DNA from: Saksenaea vasiformis B4078
Taxonomy: Eukaryota; Mucoromycota; Mucoromycetes; Mucorales; Saksenaeaceae
Length of the DNA stretch: 64,000 bases
Direction: 5' to 3'
Assembly: GCA_000697055.1 (NCBI GenBank)
Contig: JNDT01001468.1
Coordinates: 62,001 to 126,000, forward strand
Part shown: positions 57,183 to 64,000 of the stretch, in pieces
Layout of the letters: the number at the start of each line of letters is the position of its first letter
Position numbering within the stretch: the stretch's first letter is position 1
Position numbers and translations under genes: made by a program
Notes under the pieces: generated by a model
What the model was told of the DNA's origin: nothing
Database searches by the model: none
What the model saw: only the letters and a program-made list of their open reading frames with translations

Positions 57183-60100
57183 ATGGACTTCTTATTAGCC
57201 GTTGCCCAAAACGACCTTGACAAGACACGATCGCTACTTCAGTCTGTGGACGTCAATAACCCTATACCATGGAATGCTAAAGACACCTATTCCCCAGTAA
57301 TACCGCCTGAATATACCTCGCAACCAGATCTGTTACAAACATTACAAAGGGATGAGGAATATCAGAGTCGGCCATTAAATATAGCCGTACTGGGTGGTCA
57401 TGCCGATATGGTACGGTTGCTACTAAGCGCAGGAGCCGATATTAATTTGAAAGATGGTCGTGGCAGGTGAGTACGCAAACATTGCACAGATGCACATAGA
57501 AGTCGAAGAAAGAAAAAGAGAAAAAAATTTTACAATGATTGCCCAAATCTCACCTGCACGGAGAACAGAACCGCACTCATCTGTGCCATTTATGGTCTGG
57601 ACTTGGATGCAAGCAATATCAGCACGTCAAACCTGGATTTGATCTCCCAAACCCACGAGACACACCTCGATATTATGCGAAATATCCTGCTCAGTCATCC
57701 CAACCTCTTCGCTTCCACTTTAGACTCACCACAATATGAGATCAAAGGGATTACCCCTTTATGTCTAGCCAGTTATCTCGGCAAGTCAGAAATTATCCAG
57801 TTATTACTTGATGATGGGCGAGTCAATGTGGATGGAACAGACAGCAAAAATGCAACAGCGTTAATGTATGCAGGTACGACGCAGGGAGAACAAGAAAGAA
57901 AAGTTGCCATTGTGTTTCTCACTAGTACCTAGCTCGCGATGGTAACCTACCGATTGTCAAGATGCTCCTGAGTTATAATGCGTCACCAGATATCACCGAC
58001 AGCCATGGCTGGTCAGCCATTCAGTACGCTGAACGTAACCCAAAAATTGTCCAGCTGTGCGAAGAATCACTAAGGGCCAGAAGACCCGATCATGCGGTAA
58101 CCTATTTTGTTGATTTGGAAGATCCTCATATGTTGGATAGGGAATTGTTACCACACGATCAAAATATCCCATCAGTTACACAAAATTATCAACGCTGATT
58201 GCCTCCCTTCCAAGTTATCCCTCATCGCTTTCCCACTTACAGTTCGACACACTCAAAGATATTGACTTGCTGGATCCCAATGCTGCTCCAGTCATCCAGA
58301 TCGTTCAATCCGCTTTTTTACAATCCATACGTATGCATGACCATAACGCGCTGCGGACACTATTGCTGTGGTCTCCGCCGCTGAGAAAAGAGGACCGCCC
58401 AGTATCTGGTCCTCTCTTGGTCAACTATCATGATCCAAAAACGGGTATGACAGCGCTCCACCATGCGGTGCGGGCCAAGCCCTTGCCATCTGTTGATACC
58501 ATTACGATGCTATATCATGCCGGGGCGGATGTCAATGCACAGACATATTATGGCCGTACAGCCTTGCACCACATTGCCCGGTTCGGTGTCGATAAGGATG
58601 GAAAGTCATGGGGAATCCAAAAGAGTGGCAAGGCAACAGATGCGAAAAAAGACAAGCGCAAGAACTCCTCTCCTTCCCCCCTCACAAGCCCCACTTTAGA
58701 AGTAAAAGCGGCTGACCACACTGAAGAACTAACGCTTTGTCCTGATCCCAAAACTATGCATCGGCTCTCCGTCCAGAGTGCCGTATCTTCTCGGTCATCG
58801 GCGTCGGAAAACACTGCGCGCGGTTCAAACATCGATATGACTAGTACATTAGCAAAGACGATCCTTAATGGAGCAACGGTACAGCAACATTTGATGCTCT
58901 GCACTTCAGTGTTAATTCGCCTGGGAGCCCTAGTTAATATTGCCGACCCTACTGGGAACACACCTCTGCATTTTGCAGCCGAATTTGGTGGCGTACCCGA
59001 AGTCCTCGAAGTGTTGATGATGGAAGGTCATGCCGACCTGACTCTGAAGAACAAGAAAGGCTTAACACCTTTGGATGTCTGCAAGTCAGAAGAGGCTCGA
59101 AAACGCTTGTTAGGTGAGAATCAAACCGGGTCATGGGGAAAATATCAACTCTTACTTTTGTAAAGCGCTTGAGCAAGAACGGAAAGCTTGCTACAGGACA
59201 TCGACGTTTGTCAACAATGATCAACGTGTCTCCCTTACTCGTTCCGTTTCAATTGCAACTACCCATACTTTCCGTGGAAATGGAAAACCTGAACCATGTT
59301 CAGTATCGCAGATTGCACCTGTCTACAATGATCGCAGCCAAAAATCCCCAGCCTTGATTGAAATCGATGAAGAGTTTGAAAAGGTTCTCAAAGCGTTCTT
59401 CAGCTATCAGACGACTTACGCTGATTCTTTCGAGACGGCATTGGGTTATATTACGGATACGATTCTTGGTACGCGACAGAGCGATGCTGGTCCCCAGGAA
59501 GGTTTGATGGCCCATCTTGACGAAAGGATTGGCCAGCTGCGTTTCGAGCTGCGGGAGGCACATGACATGTTCGATCAAGCAGATCAACGTGCCGAAAGGG
59601 TGATGCTTTATTATCGTGAGGAGCTGGAACAGGTAGAACAGATCCATCAAGCTGACTGGGAACTTTCGGAATTACAACAAGACAAGGTTGAGAAGCTGTT
59701 TGACGTGTTTGAACGCATTGACGGCCGGTTTTGTCAGCTGGAAATCGATCAGGACGAATGGATCACCCAAACTGAAAATATAAGAAGACTTGCTGTACGT
59801 AGAATGGACCATCTCAACGACGAGGATCTCGGTAGTGAGTCCTTGTCAGAGTCCATCGCAGAACTCCTTCAAGCCCTTGTCATTCTCGACACCGTGCCAA
59901 TTGATCCGGCTCTATACTCACGCGAAGACAGAAGCCGGCTATGCCATGACATGGCGACTACCGTGGGAGCTGTTATCGATGCTATCAAAGCGAGGCTTCC
60001 GCAAGAAAAGCTAAACCAATCGTTGAAGGACATCGAAGAACGTTGGACTATCGTAAAGGATTTGTTGAGCAAGCCGCCTGAAAAGACCACATCCGTCACG

Positions 60101-61731
60101 GAGATCACAAATACTACCACACCAGGAACTAAACCACCTTCATATTGGCAGCGACAGCTTGCTACTGCTAACCTTTATACCAAAACACCGCAAAACCAAT
60201 CGCTGAACGAAATGGAGTTGTCTTTTGAAATTCTAGTATCGAATCTTCATGAGATTGAAAAGGATCTAGCCGACATCCAGGAACAGACAGGACAAGTGCT
60301 TGAGACAAAAAAGAAGATGTACGATTTCTGTCTGGCTTTGGAAAACGAGCTGATGCAGATCGGTGAAGGCTCAACAACGGCTCAGGACTCCGCAACTCCA
60401 GAACGCACGCGTGACATGGTCCGTACCGAGCTGGAAGAAGTCATGAAAGCGACGCAGGCCTTGTTTGACAGACAGGCTGAGCTGGACAAGGAGCGAGAGC
60501 AGTTGAAAAAAGAACATCGCGAGGTAGAGAAAAAACTTGAGGAAGCACGCGAGAAGCTGCGCCAGGTGCGACCTCCACTTCTACTCCAAGGCCTATTGGA
60601 ACGACTGGAGACGGACGAATTACCGTATGTTCGTGTAGAAAAAGATTGGAAGGAAGACGGAGCACTTGTGACAGAGGTACCTGACGACGAAGCTGATGAC
60701 AGTTCGGGAGCCGAATCGTCGCAATCAGGCAGCGCAACCACAGGAACCACTTTTCAATTCGACCGCTATCCATCGAAGCTGGCTAACCAATGTCTAATCA
60801 CACGACTTGATGCTAGTCTCTACTGCCTGAAGGTGCTTGCAAGTCATCATATTAGTAGATCGCGAGAGTTACTGCTTGAGGTCCAGGTCTCGTTGAACCA
60901 AGCAAGCAGCGAACTTGAGGCGACACGCCACCAAATGCAGGGCTTGTACGATGATGCAGCAGACGTTGCTCGTCAGGTTTTTGCTCTCAAAACTGAACTG
61001 GAAACAATCATAAGTCACCGCAAGGTAGAAGTTGTTAAGGTTTGGGAAGTTGTCGACGAAGTGTCCGAAGGGCTCGATGCCACATTGATGCAACCCAGTG
61101 CTCCCAAGCCGCAACCACAAGATAAAAAGGAGCAAATGGAGGAACAAGACCGGCATCAATGGATAGTGAGAGAACTCGAACAGTTACAGAATGTGCATGA
61201 TAACTTGCAAGAAGCAATCGAGGAATTGAAACGTGAGCAAACGGAAATTGGACAACATTTACGGCAGTTTGCGGCCTCCTTGATCGAGCCACAAGTGGAT
61301 AAATTAGTAGGACAGGCAGACGGTTCATTGCTAACTATGAGCGATCGGCTGGTAAGCCTGATGGATCGGGTTCGAGATCGTGATCTGGGCTTAGCACACA
61401 CAAGGTAACAACTTGTAAAATTGATGCTCTGTGTACTCATTTCCTTAGTCATGCAAATCCTCAACGCTTGTCTCGGCTTGCCAATAGACGCCTCTCTGCA
61501 GCAAGTAGCCGGTTTTCTATTTCCGGCCAGGCCAACACGGATAACAAGCGTATCTCCAAGGCAATGAGTATCCGCACAGATAAAAAGCGAGTTTCTATTC
61601 TGTCAGCAACGAGTATGTCTTCTCTATCCTCTTATCAGCAGGAAAGAATGTTTGCTCATGCGTCTTCATTGAGCAACGCATTGACAAAGACACAAAAGAA
61701 AGATGAGTCACAGAAGAAGGATAGAGTATAA
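57183..61731 (+). CDS. Large ankyrin-repeat and coiled-coil protein
   Basis: Six exons: 57183-57466, 57569-57873, 57933-58174, 58243-59113, 59166-61404 and 61449-61731, in phase, about 1407 aa. The third donor is uncertain; 58098 also keeps the frame and would drop about 26 residues. The N-terminal third has ankyrin repeats: PLNIAVLGGHADMVRLLLSA, TPLCLASYLGKSEIIQLLLD, RDGNLPIVKMLLSYNASPDI, TALHHAVRAKP, RTALHHIARFG and TPLHFAAEFGGVPEVLEVLM. A Ser-rich insert splits the last repeats. From about residue 620 on, long coiled coils dominate (DKEREQLKKEHREVEKKLEE, QLQNVHDNLQEAIEELKREQ). The C-terminus is Ser/Arg-rich. This resembles fungal cytoskeletal or signalling scaffolds; no catalytic domain is seen, and the specific role is unknown. 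The leading ATG is preceded by a TATA box. Confidence 0.85.
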
Positions 61732-61800
61732 CCAGGGCAACCTCCATATGTTTTGTTTTCGTTTTTGTTTGATTAAACAGTACATTTGATTACAAGTTAA
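61732..61800. terminator. Short convergent 3' gap
   Basis: Only 69 bases separate the stop codons of the ankyrin gene (plus) and the aldehyde dehydrogenase gene (minus). The 3' UTRs must overlap. A T-rich tract at 61750-61775 could serve both. Confidence 0.5.
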
Positions 61801-63459
61801 TTAGAGATTCAGCAAAATTTTGACCGCCTTGACCTGGGTGTACTCTTGCAAAGCATATTTGCCAAGTTCTTTTCCAAAACCAGATTGTTTGTAACCACCG
61901 AAAGGTGTCGACTGATCAAACACGTCGAAACAGTTAACCCACACAGTACCAGCTTGAAGCTCGTTTGACACCTTGATAGCCGTATCCAAGTTGGTTGTGT
62001 ACACACCGCCAGCTAAGCCGTAGTCGGAATCATTTGCCATTTCGATGGCCTCATCGATCGTGCTGAACGTCGCTATGCCAACGACAGGACCAAAAATCTC
62101 TTCTTGCATGACCCGCATGCTGTTCTTGCAGTGTATAAGTACGGTAGGTTCTACAAAGTAGCCTTTGGATCCCCAGCGCTTGCCGCCGAATGCAACCTTG
62201 GCGCCTTCCTCTTGACCAAGGGCAATATAGCCCAACACTTTATCAAACTGAGACTTGTTGATCAGTGGCCCTATGATGGTGTTTTCAGCAAAGGGATCTC
62301 CGAGAGTGTACGTCTTTGAGAACTCCACGAAGTGCTGAACAAATTCGTCATGAATAGATTCGTGCACAAGGATGCGAGAACCAGCATTGCAGTTCTGGCC
62401 ATGATTATTGAAAATGCCTCCCGCAGCTTGCTCTGCAGCTTGCTTGATGTTTGCGTCTGCGCAGACGATCTGAGCACTTTTTCCTCCCAGCTCAAGCTGG
62501 AGTTTCTTGAGGTTACTGTTGGATGAAGCCTCCATGATTTTACGGCCAGTGAGGGTCGAACCAGTAAAAGCCATCTTGCTAACACCAGGATGGCTGGACA
62601 GAAAAGCGCCCGTTGTGTTTCCATAACCGGTAATCACGTTGATAACGCCCTGTCCTACGTGTTGGTTTTTAAAGGAGAAGACAGTAACAGGCTTACCGGT
62701 GGGAATCCAGCTTCCTTAGCTAATTCCGCAAACTTGTAAGAGGACAATGGGGTAACCTCGGATGTCTTCATCACAACTAGATTTAACGGTGGGATCTTAG
62801 TAGGCTGCCTGGAGGTGAGGGATATCTGAACTTACTCGTGTTGCCCGCAGCCAAAGCAGGTGCAAATTTCCATGCGGCCATCATGATCGGATAATTCCAG
62901 GGAATAACAGCGCCGACGACGCCAAGTGGTTCATGACGCGTGTAACACATCTTGTCAAACGTTGTGTCTATCACTTTGCCGTGGATCTTATCTGCCCAAC
63001 CGGCGAAGTAGCGATAACAGGCAATCGAGTCTGTCACATCGAAATCTCGCGCAAGGACGAACGACTTGCCGTTATCCAACGCGTCGAGCGTCGCCAATTC
63101 ATCCTTATCGCGTTCCATCAGATCAGCCAATTTGTAAATGAGTCGACCGCGTTCGGCAGGGGCTAGCTTGCGCCAAGTATGTCTGAATGCATGAGATGCT
63201 GCTTGAACGGCGGCATCGACGTCTTGTTCGTTGGCAGAGTGGATTCGACAGATAACCTCTTCTGTTGCGGGATTGATATTATCAATCAACGGCCCGTTTC
63301 CAGAAACAAATTCATTATTGATGAACAGTCCGGTATGCACTTTTGTACAAGAAACACCGGAGGTTTGAGTTAAAAAGGCAAAAGACGCGTTCTTTATAAA
63401 CTACCTTTGATTTCTTTGTTATTCGATAAACGAACGGTTTGAATATCTGCTTGCGTCAT
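61801..63459 (-). CDS. Aldehyde dehydrogenase (NAD(P)+-dependent)
   Basis: Oxidises aldehydes to carboxylic acids. Four exons on the minus strand join in phase: 63459-63405, 63339-62836, 62776-62697 and 62649-61801, giving 495 aa, the normal length. Landmarks: VVGAVIPWNYPIMMAAWKFA (cofactor-binding region), NTIVMKTSEVTPLSS, MAFTGSTLTGRKI (Rossmann loop), LQLELGGKS (general-base Glu, about residue 267), NHGQNCNAGSRILV (nucleophile Cys, about 300), EEIFGPVVG and WVNCFDVFDQSTPFGGYKQS. All catalytic residues are present. It groups by eye with the cytosolic/mitochondrial ALDH1/2/ALD family. The N-terminus MTQADIQTVRLSNN has no clear mitochondrial presequence, so a cytosolic enzyme is likely. Confidence 0.96.
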
Positions 63460-64000
63460 ATTTTCTGCTTTGTGAGAAAAGAGAAGCAATAAAGAAAGTT
63501 TTCCGGGGATCCGAGTAAGTTTATAATGCTTACAAGGTAACACAGTTCGAAATGGCGACGATGATGTGAGAAGTTCGCGTCTTTCCTCATTCAAACTTCA
63601 GTCGCCGCCCGCCTCAGCACTCCGACAATGAAACACAGCTGCAAAACCGTAATAGCAGATACTAAATACAAACAGATGTCAAAACAATGCCATTTTTGTA
63701 TTCCATGTCAAGCTAAACGCGCGTTTCGATTGGTTCCTTGCAAAGCTGGCATGCGTTTTTTTTTACCTGACCTGACATGACATGACGTGTTATAACGTGG
63801 GAAGATGTTCGACCCACTTATCTGAAGGGAAGCGTGATGTAACACAGCAAATTACGTAGTATTCTAGTGAAGGTAAAGCCATTCCATAATGCAAATTTGC
63901 ATATGCCATGTATGCATATGACCAATGCCCGTGGAAGAATATTTTACCGATGAACTTGGACAAGCAACCTTCGTTGACATTGTAATGGAGGATAAAACAT
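63460..64000. other. Upstream region of the aldehyde dehydrogenase gene
   Basis: No gene seen. A short direct repeat of CCTGA/CATGA pentamers (ACCTGACCTGACATGACATGAC) lies at about 63767-63788. The ALDH promoter should occupy the part next to 63459. Confidence 0.4.

Noticed and set aside
1..64000. CRISPR array or bacterial operon structure
   Set aside because: No regularly spaced repeats of CRISPR type, and spliceosomal introns are present throughout the genes.

Overview
The window reads as nuclear DNA of a filamentous fungus, most probably a Mucoromycota/Mucorales species; the genus cannot be told from the sequence. The support is many short GT-AG introns (about 40-80 nt), housekeeping proteins of fungal type (REV3, cytosolic MetRS, NOG2, PIG-A/GPI3, a POM33/TMEM33 nucleoporin-like protein), and a mobile-element load typical of that group. 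Exon joins were placed by hand from reading-frame continuity, splice consensus and family similarity. Where phases add up across the whole gene I say so.

Layout. 1-10.9 kb is repeat-rich: a decayed transposase (1.0-2.4 kb), dispersed repeats, a Tc1/mariner transposase (7.74-8.76 kb, minus), an LTR-like element and a 16-bp minisatellite. 11.0-17.2 kb is the DNA polymerase zeta catalytic subunit gene (rev3, 18 exons, one apparent single-base frameshift). It lies between two LTR-like repeats in the same orientation, the second interrupted by a 173-bp pogo/Tigger-like MITE. 18.4-20.5 kb holds more repeats, including a 519-bp element with inverted ends. 20.7-21.8 kb is a Gfd2/YDR514C-like DEDDh nuclease-fold protein. 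23.8-24.6 kb is a decayed MULE transposase on the minus strand.

25.35-28.6 kb, plus strand, is the most notable locus: a multi-exon Fanzor gene (eukaryotic TnpB homologue, RNA-guided nuclease family). It has RuvC-I, the displaced RuvC-II glutamate, a zinc-finger region and RuvC-III. A hairpin-rich stretch starts at its stop codon and is a candidate omega-RNA. Three reading-frame conflicts suggest decay or assembly indels.

30.7-64 kb is mostly housekeeping: NDUFA2-like complex I subunit, MetRS, a four-finger C2H2 transcription factor, POM33/TMEM33, NOG2 (minus), a gene-poor 42-46.8 kb stretch, then a CUE-like protein, a sugar transporter, a 204-aa unknown, PIG-A (minus), another repeat-rich stretch (52.5-55.6 kb), a small four-exon unknown (minus), a large ankyrin/coiled-coil protein and an aldehyde dehydrogenase (minus). 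Neighbouring genes share no pathway. Several pairs are convergent with very short gaps (65-70 bp), which is ordinary fungal packing.
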